A stretch of 64,000 nt of DNA from Lysinibacillus sp. 2017 (GTDB taxonomy: Bacteria; Bacillota; Bacilli; Bacillales_A; Planococcaceae), in the NCBI RefSeq assembly GCF_003073375.1, contig NZ_CP029002.1:1784001-1848000 (forward strand), in the 5' to 3' direction. The notes below the pieces were generated by a model. That model did no database searches. It was given only the letters and a program-made list of their open reading frames with translations, and was not told where the DNA came from. Of this stretch, positions 25,469 through 35,334 are shown one piece after another. Within the stretch, counting starts at the first letter, position 1. Each line of letters starts with the position of its first letter. The position numbers and the translations under genes are program-made.

Positions 25469-26950
25469 ATGGATGAACAGAAAAAAGATGGGGAACAAAA
25501 AGAAGTAACAGAGCAACAAGTAAAACCGGCCGGAAAGTATTTACGTATTAAACCATTTGCGTTAATCATGTTATTTTTCTTCACAGTTTTAGTAACAGCT
25601 GGATTAACGATTTTTGCGTTAACATTTGGTGACCAAAAAGCAGTTGAAGTTAAAGTACCCGTTGAACGTGCAGAATTTAAAAAGCTATATGAAGCATATG
25701 ATGCACTTGAAACTAAGTACTATGAAGATGTCAATGAAGAAGAAATTGTATACGGTGCCATTAATGGTATGTTTGATGCGTTAGGCGATCCTTATTCAGA
25801 TTACATGAATAAAGAAGAAGCAACTTCATTCAATGATAGCCTTTCATCAAGTTTCCAAGGCATTGGTGCAGAAATTCAAGAACGTAACGGTTATATTATG
25901 ATTGTTTCACCAATTAAAAACACTCCTGCCGAAAAAGCAGGTTTACAACCAAAAGATATGGTACTTGCAGTAGATGGCAAAAGTGTTAAAGGCATGAGTT
26001 CATCAGAAGCAGTTCTATTAATCCGCGGTGAAAAAGGTAAAAAAGTAACGTTAACGATTCAACGCGGTGAAGCAGAACCTATGGAAGTGACACTTGTTCG
26101 CGATGATATTCCAGTTGAAACGGTTTACGGTGATATCGATGAATTTGGAATTGTACATTTCCAAATTACTTCATTTAGTGAAGATACAGCAAAAGAGCTT
26201 GAAACGCAATTAGCTGAATACGAAAAACAAGGAATGAAGGGTATTGTACTTGATGTACGTCAAAACCCAGGTGGCTTCTTAAAAGCAGCGATTGATATTT
26301 CAAATTTATTCGTTGCAGAAGGTAAAACCATTGTTCAAATTCAAGAGCGTGACCAAGATCCACAGTTAGTCGTTGCACAAGGCGGCAAAAAATATAACTT
26401 ACCAATTACAGTATTAATCGATGAGGGTAGTGCTTCTGCCTCTGAAATTTTAGCTGGAGCATTAAAAGAATCAGTTGGCGCTAAATTAATTGGTTTAACT
26501 TCATTTGGTAAAGGTACTATGCAAGAAGTGATGTACATGGAAGACGGTGCAAACTTAAAATTCACAACAGGTAAATGGTTAACACCTGATGGAAATTGGA
26601 TTAATGAAAAAGGGATTAAGCCAGATGTAGAGGTCGCGTACCCTGATTATGCGTCATTACCTTATATTGATCCAACTCAGGAATATAAATCTGGTGATAC
26701 CAATGTCGTAATCGAGTCAGCAGAGCGTATTTTAGAAGTTTTAGGCTATACGCCTGGCGAAATCGATCAAACATTGGATGAACAATCAGTGGCTGCGTTA
26801 AAACAATTCCAAGCGGATAATAAATTAGAAGCAAACGGTATTTTAAAAGGTGATACAACTTATGCATTACTTGAAAAAGTAAATGAAAAGCTTAAAACAG
26901 ATGATCCACAAATTGTAAAAGCAAAAGAATTATTAGGTGTTGCAAAATAA
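25469..26950 (+). CDS. ctpB: Carboxy-terminal processing protease (S41), CtpB-like
   Basis: This encodes 493 residues, ATG with AGAGTGGTG upstream. It has an N-terminal membrane anchor (about 28-50), a PDZ domain (about 120-205) and an S41 core with LDVRQNPGGFL, the nucleophile region GSASASEI (Ser321/323) and the general-base Lys in FGKGTMQ. A C-terminal peptidoglycan-binding domain follows (LGYTPGEIDQ ... LEANGIL, 415-470). It cleaves targets on the outside of the membrane; B. subtilis CtpB processes SpoIVFA to trigger sigma-K. The assignment to CtpB rather than CtpA is by length and layout. Confidence 0.9.
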   Translation: MDEQKKDGEQKEVTEQQVKPAGKYLRIKPFALIMLFFFTVLVTAGLTIFALTFGDQKAVEVKVPVERAEFKKLYEAYDALETKYYEDVNEEEIVYGAINGMFDALGDPYSDYMNKEEATSFNDSLSSSFQGIGAEIQERNGYIMIVSPIKNTPAEKAGLQPKDMVLAVDGKSVKGMSSSEAVLLIRGEKGKKVTLTIQRGEAEPMEVTLVRDDIPVETVYGDIDEFGIVHFQITSFSEDTAKELETQLAEYEKQGMKGIVLDVRQNPGGFLKAAIDISNLFVAEGKTIVQIQERDQDPQLVVAQGGKKYNLPITVLIDEGSASASEILAGALKESVGAKLIGLTSFGKGTMQEVMYMEDGANLKFTTGKWLTPDGNWINEKGIKPDVEVAYPDYASLPYIDPTQEYKSGDTNVVIESAERILEVLGYTPGEIDQTLDEQSVAALKQFQADNKLEANGILKGDTTYALLEKVNEKLKTDDPQIVKAKELLGVAK

Positions 26951-26980
26951 ATACCTAGTAAAAAAATAAAATAAAATAAA

Positions 26981-27022
26981 ATGGGCTGGTAACATGTGCT
27001 TCATACATTGTTACCAGCCCAT
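26981..27022 (+). terminator. 14-bp perfect hairpin between ctpB and cobW-like gene
   Basis: ATGGGCTGGTAACA and its complement flank a 14-base loop. The tail is TATTATAGG, not a T run, and the hairpin ends 20 bases before the next start. It may terminate ctpB weakly, or control entry into the next gene. Confidence 0.6.
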
Positions 27023-27041
27023 TATTATAGGACGTGAAGAA

Positions 27042-27947
27042 ATGAAAGATGTATATTTATTTAGTGGATTTTTAGGTAGTGGTAAAACATCTATGCTAAC
27101 AGATGTTATTCGCCAATTAAAGGAACAAGGTATCAAACCAGCCGTCATCATGAACGAACTAGGCAAATTACCATTTGACTCCCAAGCAGTAGAAGATGAT
27201 GTGCCATTAAAAGAAATGCTAGAAGGTTGCATTTGCTGTAGTGGTGCAGAAAAAACAGAAGCCCAAATTCAGTCATTATTATTTGATCAAGAGTTTGATG
27301 TGCTGATTATTGAAACTACTGGCGCGGCACACCCTGTAGAAGCATTAGATGCCGTGTATTCGCCAATTTTCGCGGACAAGTTAAACATTAAAGGGATTGT
27401 CACTGTGGCTGATAGTAAGCTCTGGCTTGACCGTGCAACATTAACACCGCAAGTACGTTCACTCTTTATGGAACAAATTCGTCATGCTCATTTACTACTT
27501 GCTAATAAAATGGATCTTTTAACGGAGTCGGAACAAGCACAAGTCGTGTATGAGTTACAGGGCTTTAATGCCAATGCGTTTATTTTGCAAACTACAAATG
27601 GTCGTGTACCGCTGCAGCTATTACAAAACATGCAATCGACAGCACGCATTGCAAAAGAGGATATCGTTTCAGCTCGTATCGGCAAAAGCTTTAACTTAGG
27701 TTCACGCTTAATTGAGTTCAGCACAAGCTTCACTCAAGATCAGTTTGAAGATTGGGTACGCGAACTACCAGAAACAGTCTATCGTATGAAGGGCTATGTG
27801 CCAATTGAAGGTGTAAAGAATCCAATGCTATTCCAATATGCATATGGAATGGTGCAATGGCTACCGGAATTTGTGAAAATGCCACCAAACTTAGTGATCA
27901 TTGGTGAAAATATTAGCGAAGTTCATGTTATCGGAGAAGACCAGTAA
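27042..27947 (+). CDS. CobW/ZNG1-family GTPase metallochaperone
   Basis: This encodes 301 residues from the ATG at 27042; GGACG and GAAG are the only ribosome-site candidates, and the frame upstream passes through the hairpin. Walker A GFLGSGKT is at residues 9-16, the metal-binding CxCC (Cys63, 65, 66) follows, and NKMD gives guanine specificity. A C-terminal CobW domain covers about 210-300. Such GTPases deliver zinc (YciC, ZNG1) or cobalt. It lacks the long His-rich stretch of some family members. No Zur box is evident upstream. Confidence 0.87.
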   Translation: MKDVYLFSGFLGSGKTSMLTDVIRQLKEQGIKPAVIMNELGKLPFDSQAVEDDVPLKEMLEGCICCSGAEKTEAQIQSLLFDQEFDVLIIETTGAAHPVEALDAVYSPIFADKLNIKGIVTVADSKLWLDRATLTPQVRSLFMEQIRHAHLLLANKMDLLTESEQAQVVYELQGFNANAFILQTTNGRVPLQLLQNMQSTARIAKEDIVSARIGKSFNLGSRLIEFSTSFTQDQFEDWVRELPETVYRMKGYVPIEGVKNPMLFQYAYGMVQWLPEFVKMPPNLVIIGENISEVHVIGEDQ

Positions 27948-28126
27948 CTCGTCAATAGCTTTTGAAATGTAATACCTTCGTCAATTGGATATATTTACGT
28001 AAAATTGACGCTCATAAATGCGGAAAACTAGGCTTATAGATTGGTAGTTGGACAACTTACCAATTTATAGGCCATTTTTTTGTGAAAAAGTAATTTACGA
28101 TTAATGCACGAAAGGAGGCGTACAAA

Positions 28127-28951
28127 ATGAAAAAAATCTTTACAACATTTTGTGCAGGTGTACTTTTGGTAACATTAACACCATTTGCTAAGGCAGAGGC
28201 GGCAACTAATGATAAAGGAATTGAGCAATCCGTAATCTACAATAATTCATTTTTAAATTGGAATGAAATGATTAAAAATGTAAATGTGGATTCGTTTAAA
28301 TGGACAAATAAAAATGATTCCGTGAAAGTAAGTAACGAGGAAATTTCAAAAAAAGAAACTGTTCAACAACAAGTAAAAAAACAAGAAGTTAAAACAGAAC
28401 AAAACGAGGCTAAGCCCGTTGAAAATAAAGCAACAACACCAGAAGTAACAACAAAAACAGAAGAGCAACCAAAAGTAGAAACACAAGTTACAGAAACACC
28501 AAAACAAGAGGCACCAGTTGTGGAACAACCAAAAGAAGAAGTAAAAACAAATAAAACAACCACTTCAAGTGATATTGATGTTATTGAAGCGAAAGTGGTT
28601 GAGTTAACAAATGCAGAGCGTGCAAAAAACGGATTAAAAGCATTAGTGATGGATCAGCCTTTAATGGCAGCCGCAAGAGAAAAATCACAAGATATGAAGA
28701 ATAATAATTATTTCTCACATACTTCTCCAACATTCGGTAGTCCGTTTGATCGCATGAAAGCGCTTGGGATAGCTTATAAATCAGCAGGTGAAAACATTGC
28801 CAAAGGTCAACAAACACCAGAACAAGTCGTTGAAGCTTGGATGAACTCTGAAGGGCACCGTGCCAATATTTTAGATGCAAACTATACACATATTGGTGTA
28901 GGATACGTTAAAGATGGTCATATTTGGACACAACAATTTATAAAAAAATAA
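28127..28951 (+). CDS. Secreted CAP/SCP-domain protein (YkwD-like)
   Basis: This encodes 274 residues, ATG with AAAGGAGGCG upstream. Signal peptide cleavage follows AEAA (about residue 25). Residues 75-150 are a low-complexity Lys/Glu/Thr/Pro/Val linker. The CAP domain covers 155-274: LTNAERAKNGL, NNYFSHTSPTFGSPFDRM, AGENIAKG and NSEGHRANILDANYTHIGVGY, with the two His and Glu residues of the CAP cleft. The role is unknown; relatives are spore-coat or wall proteins. Single gene between terminators. Confidence 0.88.
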   Translation: MKKIFTTFCAGVLLVTLTPFAKAEAATNDKGIEQSVIYNNSFLNWNEMIKNVNVDSFKWTNKNDSVKVSNEEISKKETVQQQVKKQEVKTEQNEAKPVENKATTPEVTTKTEEQPKVETQVTETPKQEAPVVEQPKEEVKTNKTTTSSDIDVIEAKVVELTNAERAKNGLKALVMDQPLMAAAREKSQDMKNNNYFSHTSPTFGSPFDRMKALGIAYKSAGENIAKGQQTPEQVVEAWMNSEGHRANILDANYTHIGVGYVKDGHIWTQQFIKK

Positions 28952-28960
28952 TGGAATTGG

Positions 28961-28996
28961 ACACTACCTACTATTCGTCATAGGTAGTGTTTTTTA
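28961..28996 (+). terminator. Intrinsic terminator after the CAP gene
   Basis: ACACTACCTA pairs with TAGGTAGTGT and is followed by six T residues. Confidence 0.85.
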
Positions 28997-29361
28997 TTTC
29001 GTTTGGTAGTAATAATTTTATTTATATAATAATTTTCTGATAAATATTCATTGGAGATAAAAATACGAAAAACGAACTAATTCATACTTTTATAAGGAAA
29101 AGAATTTTTAAACGCATGGAAATATGCTACAATTAAGTTCGATAATTATTACTGATTGATTGAGAACTGTGCTTTTTGTCTCAGTAACCAGTTTGAACAT
29201 TACAACAAAGTAACAACTTCATTCTTATAAAATTATATTGATAAAATAGAATTTTCATCCGAACTTATGCATAGTTTGTGCAATACTTAGAAACATTTCA
29301 TGAATGATTATTAATAAGCATAAAATGGAGTAAGGAAAAATGTCTGTGTTAGGAGAAAGAT
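28997..29361 (+). other. 365-base region upstream of murG paralogue
   Basis: This is AT-rich, with an imperfect CTGATTGATTGAG ... CTCAGTAACCAG dyad near 29151-29193. A promoter for the glycosyltransferase gene is expected; several TATAAT-like boxes occur but none with a clear partner. No gene is seen. Confidence 0.4.
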
Positions 29362-30438
29362 ATGAATAATAAATCAATTATTTTAACAGGTGGGGGTACG
29401 GCTGGTCACGTTTCGTTAAATGAAGCAATCATCCCATCATTAATCGAAGCAGGATACACTGTACATTATATCGGTTCTAAAGACGGAATTGAAAAAGAGT
29501 TAATAGGAAATGCTTTTCCTGATTTACCGTACCATACGATTTCAAGTGGAAAATTACGTCGCTATTTCTCTATGAAAAACTTTTCGGATCCATTCAAAGT
29601 GTTAGCGGGAGTTGGGCAGGCACTATCGATTATTAAAAAAGTAAAACCTACTGTTATTTTTTCAAAAGGTGGGTTCGTATCCGTGCCTGTTGTAGTGGCA
29701 GCAAAATTAGCGAACATCCCAGTCGTTGTCCATGAATCAGATGTAACACCAGGTTTAGCAAATAAAATTGCCTTGCCGTTTGCATCCCATATTTTCACTG
29801 TATTTAAGGAAACACTTAAGCATTTACCAAGTGACAAATCAACAAATACAGGATCTATCATTCGTCAACAGCTATTCGAAGGAAATAAAGAACGTGGATT
29901 AGCATACTGTGGATTTACTGATGAAAAGAAAGTGCTATTAGTAATGGGTGGTAGTTTAGGTTCAGTAGTTGTTAATGATGCATTACGTGAAAATTTACCA
30001 GCATTACTTAAAGAATATCAAATTATTCATTTATGTGGTAAAGGCAATGCCGATGCTAAATTAACGGATTTAGATGGATATAAGCAATTTGAATATGTTA
30101 CATCCGAATTGCCAGATTTATTATATGCGGCAGATTTAATCGTTTCACGCGCGGGTTCAAATTCAATTTTTGAATTTTTAGCATTGCATAAACCAATGTT
30201 ATTAATTCCGCTATCAGCTGCAAAAAGTCGTGGAGATCAAATATTAAATGCTCGTTTATTTAAAAATCAAGGCTTCGCACATGTTCTTGACGAAGATACG
30301 ATGACAAAGGATGCTTTCTTACAAGCCATTGGACAATTAGCAGTTAATGCCGAGGATATGATTGACCGTATGTTTGACGTTGAACAACCAAAAACGCCAG
30401 CAGAAATGGTGTCATTAATTACACAATATGAAAAATAA
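29362..30438 (+). CDS. MurG-type UDP-GlcNAc glycosyltransferase (probable second MurG)
   Basis: This encodes 358 residues, ATG with AGGAGAAAG upstream. It is the full-length GT28 enzyme that adds GlcNAc to lipid I at the inner face of the membrane: GGGTAGHVSLNEAI at the N terminus, HESDVTPGLANK, LLVMGGSLGS and SRAGSNSIFEFL (UDP-GlcNAc site). It stands alone, not in a dcw cluster, so it is probably a paralogue of a cluster-encoded murG elsewhere. Several Bacillales carry two or three. The acceptor may differ. Confidence 0.85.
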   Translation: MNNKSIILTGGGTAGHVSLNEAIIPSLIEAGYTVHYIGSKDGIEKELIGNAFPDLPYHTISSGKLRRYFSMKNFSDPFKVLAGVGQALSIIKKVKPTVIFSKGGFVSVPVVVAAKLANIPVVVHESDVTPGLANKIALPFASHIFTVFKETLKHLPSDKSTNTGSIIRQQLFEGNKERGLAYCGFTDEKKVLLVMGGSLGSVVVNDALRENLPALLKEYQIIHLCGKGNADAKLTDLDGYKQFEYVTSELPDLLYAADLIVSRAGSNSIFEFLALHKPMLLIPLSAAKSRGDQILNARLFKNQGFAHVLDEDTMTKDAFLQAIGQLAVNAEDMIDRMFDVEQPKTPAEMVSLITQYEK

Positions 30439-30448
30439 GTTCAGCAAG

Positions 30449-30496
30449 GAAGGTTACTTAAAAAGTTTATTGCTTTTTAGGAAGCCTTCTTTTTTT
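30449..30496 (+). terminator. Intrinsic terminator after the murG-like gene
   Basis: A long imperfect stem GAAGGTTACTTAAAAAG with CTTTTTAGGAAGCCTTC is followed by seven T residues. Confidence 0.8.
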
Positions 30497-30504
30497 GTGA
30501 AAAA

Positions 30505-30536
30505 AACCACCCATACTTTAAAAAAGTAGGGTGGTT
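30505..30536 (-). terminator. Intrinsic terminator of the GNAT gene
   Basis: On minus, AACCACCC-TACTTT pairs with AAAGTA-t-GGGTGGTT, followed by seven T residues; it starts six bases past the stop codon. Confidence 0.8.
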
Positions 30537-30542
30537 ACTCGA

Positions 30543-31091
30543 TTACATTGCTTGTTCTTCTTCTTCATTTTGCGTGTTAGCTGTTGTTAAGTAGAATAGA
30601 TCTTTTGGAATTTTGAATAGGTGGAATTTCGTCTCACCTTGATTAATTTGATCATATAAACCAGGATTTGAATATTGAGCATCTACTACATAAGGTAGCT
30701 TTAATGCAGCGGCTTGTGAACGGGCATTTTCCTGACGAATACGTAAAAAAACAGTATTGAAATCATGTTCGAAAAATAACTCGTTTAAAAACGCTAATTT
30801 TGCTTTTTGATTATATCCGAAACCTTGAAATGGTTTACCAAGCCATGTACCTAAAAATCCAGCACCATCTTGAATATCGAAAATGCTAATCGTTCCGATT
30901 GGGGCACCCCATTCATCAACAATTGTGCGGGAAATCGTTATACCGTTTAATTCTTCTTCAATTAATTGTTTTGTCATAAATAAATACTCTTCAGCTGAAG
31001 TAGCTTTATGGCGTACATATGGAAATACAGATGGGTGACGTAATAATTCATATAAATCTGCAGTCTCATGTAATTCTCTTTGTTTTAACAT
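30543..31091 (-). CDS. GNAT N-acetyltransferase (RimJ/RimL type)
   Basis: This encodes 182 residues, ATG with AAAAGGAGGCG upstream. The order LRHPSVFPYV, then APIGTISIFDI, then LGTWLGKPFQGFGYNQKAKLAFLNELFF (acetyl-CoA loop Q-x-x-G-x-x-x) and the QENARSQAAALKLPY helix fits the Acetyltransf_3 family. Substrates in this family include ribosomal protein N termini and small amines; none can be named here. Monocistronic. Confidence 0.82.
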   Translation of the reverse strand: MLKQRELHETADLYELLRHPSVFPYVRHKATSAEEYLFMTKQLIEEELNGITISRTIVDEWGAPIGTISIFDIQDGAGFLGTWLGKPFQGFGYNQKAKLAFLNELFFEHDFNTVFLRIRQENARSQAAALKLPYVVDAQYSNPGLYDQINQGETKFHLFKIPKDLFYLTTANTQNEEEEQAM

Positions 31092-31482
31092 GGGAAACGC
31101 CTCCTTTTAAGAAGAAAAATGGTATAGCCTACTATAAAGAATAAATGGATTGTGTAGATTACATAAGATGATTCATCTCTATATCGCAAGGCAGTAGTCA
31201 TTTCGAACTTGATCCAACCTAAAAGAATTTGACGTTAAACTATTGTACATAAGTCTTGAGTCTCGCTCTAATCTAGACATTGAAATACAATATCGAAATA
31301 AGATTAATATCTACATTTTATTATAATATATTCTCTTTGCGCAACTTTCAAGCTCGAAAAAACATTTTTTTTCTAAAAATATATCAGTTTATTCTGAATA
31401 TTTAAAATGTTCATTGTATAGTTGAACCGTATGTTTTGAAAAGCTTATAATAGAGAAATATATGAAAGTGGGAGGTACTTTA
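31092..31482. other. 391-base divergent region between GNAT gene and dapF
   Basis: Very AT-rich, with no frame carrying a ribosome site. It should contain both promoters. I see no clear operator or structured RNA in it. Confidence 0.4.
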
Positions 31483-32445
31483 ATGCACTATCAATTACTA
31501 AAAGTCCATGGTTCAGGAAATACGTTTTATTTATACGACACAGTATATGAAAAAGAGCTTGATTGGGTTCAATTAACAAAATGGCTATGCAATAAAGAGA
31601 ACGAAAACGGTGCGGATGGATTGCTTCTCGTATTACCATCAGAAAATGCTGATGCAAAAATGCGAGTTATTAATGCAGATGGTTCTGAAGCATCTATGTG
31701 TGGTAATGGATTACGTTGTATGGCTCGTTATGTTTGTGAGAAGAAAAATTTAAACGAAGCCATTATTGAAACCATGTATGCAAACTTACATGTAAAAAAA
31801 GAGCAAGCCATTTTCGAACAACTTCCTACATATGCTGTTCAAATTTCACCAGTTTCGTTTGATTTACAAAGTTTACCCATGCATTTTGAAAATAAAACGA
31901 CCATTCAAAATGAAATTCTTCCTGTTTTTTCTTCTGATATTCGATTTACTGCAGTGTCTGTACCGAATCCGCATTTAATTGGAATTGTCGAGAAGGCCTA
32001 TATTCAAGATACTTCACATCAGCAAAAATTAGCTTCCTACTTAAACGAAAAAAACGATTATTTTCCTGATGGCGTTAATGTGAGTTATGTGTATCCTATC
32101 TCAGACGATGAAATATTTGTGCGAACGTATGAACGAGGTGTAGGATTTACAAATGCTTGTGGTACGGCAATGACAGCTTCTGCGTTGATTGCCCAAAAAA
32201 ATCACTATATAAAAGAAGAAAAAGTGACTGTCTATAATCCAGGTGGCTTTGTACAATGCAAAGTAGCTATGCAAAATAATACGTATCATCTTTCATTAAT
32301 AGGTAATGCGACAGAAATTAGTAAATGGAAATTGCAAGCTTTTAATGGTAATTTTACCCTTTTGGATTGTATTCTATCAGAGGAGCATGTACAATATGAA
32401 AAATGTAGTATATTTATAAAAGAAAAATTAGGTAATCTTATTTAG
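31483..32445 (+). CDS. dapF: Diaminopimelate epimerase
   Basis: This encodes 320 residues from the ATG at 31483 (GGGAGGTA upstream; an ATG at 31462 precedes the site). It interconverts LL- and meso-DAP for lysine and peptidoglycan. Both catalytic Cys motifs are present: SMCGNGLRC and TNACGTAMTAS. KVHGSGNTF at the N terminus is also typical. It is about 35-40 residues longer than E. coli DapF, with a C-terminal extension after the usual GNATEI end. Confidence 0.93.
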   Translation: MHYQLLKVHGSGNTFYLYDTVYEKELDWVQLTKWLCNKENENGADGLLLVLPSENADAKMRVINADGSEASMCGNGLRCMARYVCEKKNLNEAIIETMYANLHVKKEQAIFEQLPTYAVQISPVSFDLQSLPMHFENKTTIQNEILPVFSSDIRFTAVSVPNPHLIGIVEKAYIQDTSHQQKLASYLNEKNDYFPDGVNVSYVYPISDDEIFVRTYERGVGFTNACGTAMTASALIAQKNHYIKEEKVTVYNPGGFVQCKVAMQNNTYHLSLIGNATEISKWKLQAFNGNFTLLDCILSEEHVQYEKCSIFIKEKLGNLI

Positions 32446-32473
32446 TAAATAAGTATTTTGGAGGGAATAGTTG

Positions 32474-34519
32474 ATGGATTTAGTTTATTCAGTGGAGCAG
32501 CTCAACCTTTTATTTGCCAATAGCCGAGATGCAGTATTTTTAATGAAAAAGCTTAATGGTGATTATCAATATGAATATTTAAATGAAGCGGCTATTAAAC
32601 TGATTGAAATGAATCCGATTGGGAAAAATGTTTTACAAGTAATCCCTCCTCATTTGGCAAAAAATATACTTCAATACTATAATGTAGCGATTGAACGACA
32701 TGAACAAGTTGAATTTGAAGATTTTACGTATGCGAAATTCGTTGTTCGTAAACAAAATACCTCAGTCATTCCAGTGAAACATGTAGATGGTGATTATATT
32801 TTGGCCATTACAAGAGAAGTTCAGGTCGGTCGTGAAATGGAAGATAAATATTTATTTATGCGCTCTGTTTTTTTCAAAACATTTTTATCAACCATATTAG
32901 TTTCTACGGATTTACAGCTTTTAGAGGCAAATCCAAAATTTGTGGACGATTTTAATATTGATTTAGATGCTATTCAAGGTAAAAATTTCTTTGACTTACC
33001 ATTTATTGATCAAAAAAGTGTTAGAAAGTTAAAAGAGTATTTAATCCTTGCTCAAAATGGTGAAAATGTAACTTCTAAAATGTTGTACCTGATTGATAAA
33101 GATAATAAAAGGCGCTGTTATACGGCAACATTTTCTTCCTTAACGAGTAATGAAGAAACAATTGCGGTATTTATTATTTTACAAGAAATAACAGCCTTTA
33201 TTAAGCAAGGGGAAGCTTTGCGTACTGCATCGCATGGTTTAGAGACTTTAAAAAATGCGATTAGTACGGCAGCAGATGTTATTTTTACTAATACAGAGGG
33301 CATCATTACAGACGTTAATGAACGCGTTGCGAATAATACAGGTTTTTCACGAGATGAAATAATAGGCAAGACGCATAATTTATTTAATTCAGGTTACCAT
33401 TCACCAGAGTTCTTCAGGAAACTTTGGAAAACTGCGAAATCAGGAAAAATTTGGCGCGAAGAAGTATGCAATCGCAAAAAAAATGGGGAATTATATTGGG
33501 TGGATTCGACAGTCATTCCGATTATTGATGAACAAGGCGCTATAGAACAATTTTTGACGTTACAATATAATATTTCGTCGAAGAAACAACTAATGTCCGA
33601 GCTCTATAAAATTGAAAGCACATTTAGAGCGATTACGGAAAATACAAATGATTTTATTATAGTTGCGAACCGTTTCGGCGAAATAAAGTATGCTTCACCA
33701 TCTTATATTCGAAAATTAGGCTATAGTGAAGATGAATTATTAGGTCGAACATACGAACGGTTGTTAACGTCGGAAAGTTTAGCTGCTTGGAAAAAGGAAA
33801 TGTCTGAAATCAGCCTGAATGGGATGTTAGAAAATACAATTGAGTTGCAATTGGTTACGAAAAATAACGATTGGATTTGGACAGAAGGAAATTATACAAT
33901 TACGTTAGATATGGATCAAAAGGGAATTTCTGAAATTGTTATGGTATCACGTGAAATTACAGAGCGTAAACAATTAGAAGACAAATTAACTTATTTAGCG
34001 TATCACGATAGCTTGACACATCTTGGAAACCGCAGAATGCTTATTAAAGAATTTCCGAGAATTATTGAAAAAGCACAAGAAAGAAATGAAGCCATTGCGC
34101 TATTTTATATAGATGGTGATAATTTCAAACAAGTGAATGATGTTTATGGCCATGATGTGGGTGATGAATTTTTAAAAGAGTTTGGTCAAGCGTTATTTAA
34201 AAGTGTACGCGGTAGAGATATGGTCATTCGTCTTGGTGGCGATGAGTTTTTGATTGTTGTCACGGGGCTTTCAAGTATAGAAGATGCACGACTAAGTCAA
34301 ATTGAACATATTATTGAGCGTATTCGCCATCAATTAAAAGAAGGGTGGATGATTCGTGATTTGCATTTTTCACCAACGACTTCCATTGGTATTTCGGTCT
34401 ATCCTCAGCATAGTGAATCATTAGAGGAACTAGTTGACTTAGCAGACCGTGCACTCTACCAATCAAAACAGAGTTCTAAAAACAATTATCGCATTTGTGA
34501 TACGAATAGCGTCATCTAG
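32474..34519 (+). CDS. Multi-PAS diguanylate cyclase
   Basis: This encodes 681 residues from the ATG at 32474 (GGAGGGAATAG upstream). There is no membrane helix. Four PAS-like domains follow one another (about 5-110, 130-235, 250-375 with a PAC segment around KKNGELYWVDSTVIPI, and 380-500), then a GGDEF domain (510-675) with RLGGDEF intact near residue 590 and DGDNFKQVNDVYGH. It is a cytoplasmic c-di-GMP synthase with several possible inputs. There is no EAL domain. A terminator follows. Confidence 0.9.
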   Translation: MDLVYSVEQLNLLFANSRDAVFLMKKLNGDYQYEYLNEAAIKLIEMNPIGKNVLQVIPPHLAKNILQYYNVAIERHEQVEFEDFTYAKFVVRKQNTSVIPVKHVDGDYILAITREVQVGREMEDKYLFMRSVFFKTFLSTILVSTDLQLLEANPKFVDDFNIDLDAIQGKNFFDLPFIDQKSVRKLKEYLILAQNGENVTSKMLYLIDKDNKRRCYTATFSSLTSNEETIAVFIILQEITAFIKQGEALRTASHGLETLKNAISTAADVIFTNTEGIITDVNERVANNTGFSRDEIIGKTHNLFNSGYHSPEFFRKLWKTAKSGKIWREEVCNRKKNGELYWVDSTVIPIIDEQGAIEQFLTLQYNISSKKQLMSELYKIESTFRAITENTNDFIIVANRFGEIKYASPSYIRKLGYSEDELLGRTYERLLTSESLAAWKKEMSEISLNGMLENTIELQLVTKNNDWIWTEGNYTITLDMDQKGISEIVMVSREITERKQLEDKLTYLAYHDSLTHLGNRRMLIKEFPRIIEKAQERNEAIALFYIDGDNFKQVNDVYGHDVGDEFLKEFGQALFKSVRGRDMVIRLGGDEFLIVVTGLSSIEDARLSQIEHIIERIRHQLKEGWMIRDLHFSPTTSIGISVYPQHSESLEELVDLADRALYQSKQSSKNNYRICDTNSVI

Positions 34520-34525
34520 TCAAAA

Positions 34526-34562
34526 AAAGAGGGTATCCAAAGAATGGATACCCTCTTTTTTT
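34526..34562 (+). terminator. Intrinsic terminator after the multi-PAS cyclase
   Basis: AAAGAGGGTATCC pairs perfectly with GGATACCCTCTTT and ends in a T run. Confidence 0.88.
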
Positions 34563-34659
34563 GCATAAGTTTGAAATAGTGCAAACATGTGTCACGTAAT
34601 CATTTGCATGTTAAACTAAAAACAAATGCAATAAATTCTGGCACAAAGAGGGAAAATTT

Positions 34660-35334
34660 ATGGAACAAAAAATATTAATCGTTGAAGATGAAAAGAATAT
34701 TTCGAGATTTTTAGAACTTGAACTAAAGCATGAACAATTTGAGACAATGGTTGCTTATGATGGTCGATTGGGTCTTGAGTTAGCCACATCACATAATTTT
34801 GATTGTATTCTTTTAGATGTCATGCTCCCTGAACTGAATGGTATTGAAGTATGTCGTCGTATTCGAAAAGTAAGTGATGTGCCCATCATTTTATTAACAG
34901 CTCGTGATGCGGTAATGGACCGAGTCGCTGGACTAGATGCAGGCGCAGATGACTATATTGTGAAGCCTTTTGCTATTGAGGAATTACTAGCAAGAATTCG
35001 CTCGATTTTACGAAGAATTCAACCTTTCCAAACGAAAGTCCAACAATTGCAAGTAAGAGACTTGGTAATTGATCCGCAAGCTTATGAAGTATATTTTAAT
35101 GGAGAAAAGCTAGAATTTACGCGAAAAGAATACGATTTACTGAAGCTTCTAGTCGAGAATTCCAATCGCGTATGTACTCGCGAACTCATATTAGAAAGTG
35201 TCTGGGGCTTTGAAAGCGAAGTAGAGACCAATGTAGTAGATGTGTATATTCGTCATTTGCGTACGAAATTACAAACAGAAGATCAACCATATATTGAAAC
35301 AGTACGCGGCGTTGGATATGTGGTGAGAGGATGA
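34660..35334 (+). CDS. OmpR-family response regulator (ArlR/YkoG-like)
   Basis: This encodes 224 residues. Receiver domain 1-115 has the acidic pocket EDE (9-11), phospho-acceptor Asp53 in [11 protein letters not shown] and Lys in VKPF; a winged-helix DNA-binding domain covers 128-222 with [16 protein letters not shown] and a TVRGVGYV end. It overlaps the kinase gene by four bases (ATGA). The pair resembles S. aureus ArlRS and B. subtilis YkoGH, so it may control surface and adhesion genes; that is inference. Confidence 0.9.
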   Translation: MEQKILIVEDEKNISRFLELELKHEQFETMVAYDGRLGLELATSHNFDCILLDVMLPELNGIEVCRRIRKVSDVPIILLTARDAVMDRVAGLDAGADDYIVKPFAIEELLARIRSILRRIQPFQTKVQQLQVRDLVIDPQAYEVYFNGEKLEFTRKEYDLLKLLVENSNRVCTRELILESVWGFESEVETNVVDVYIRHLRTKLQTEDQPYIETVRGVGYVVRG

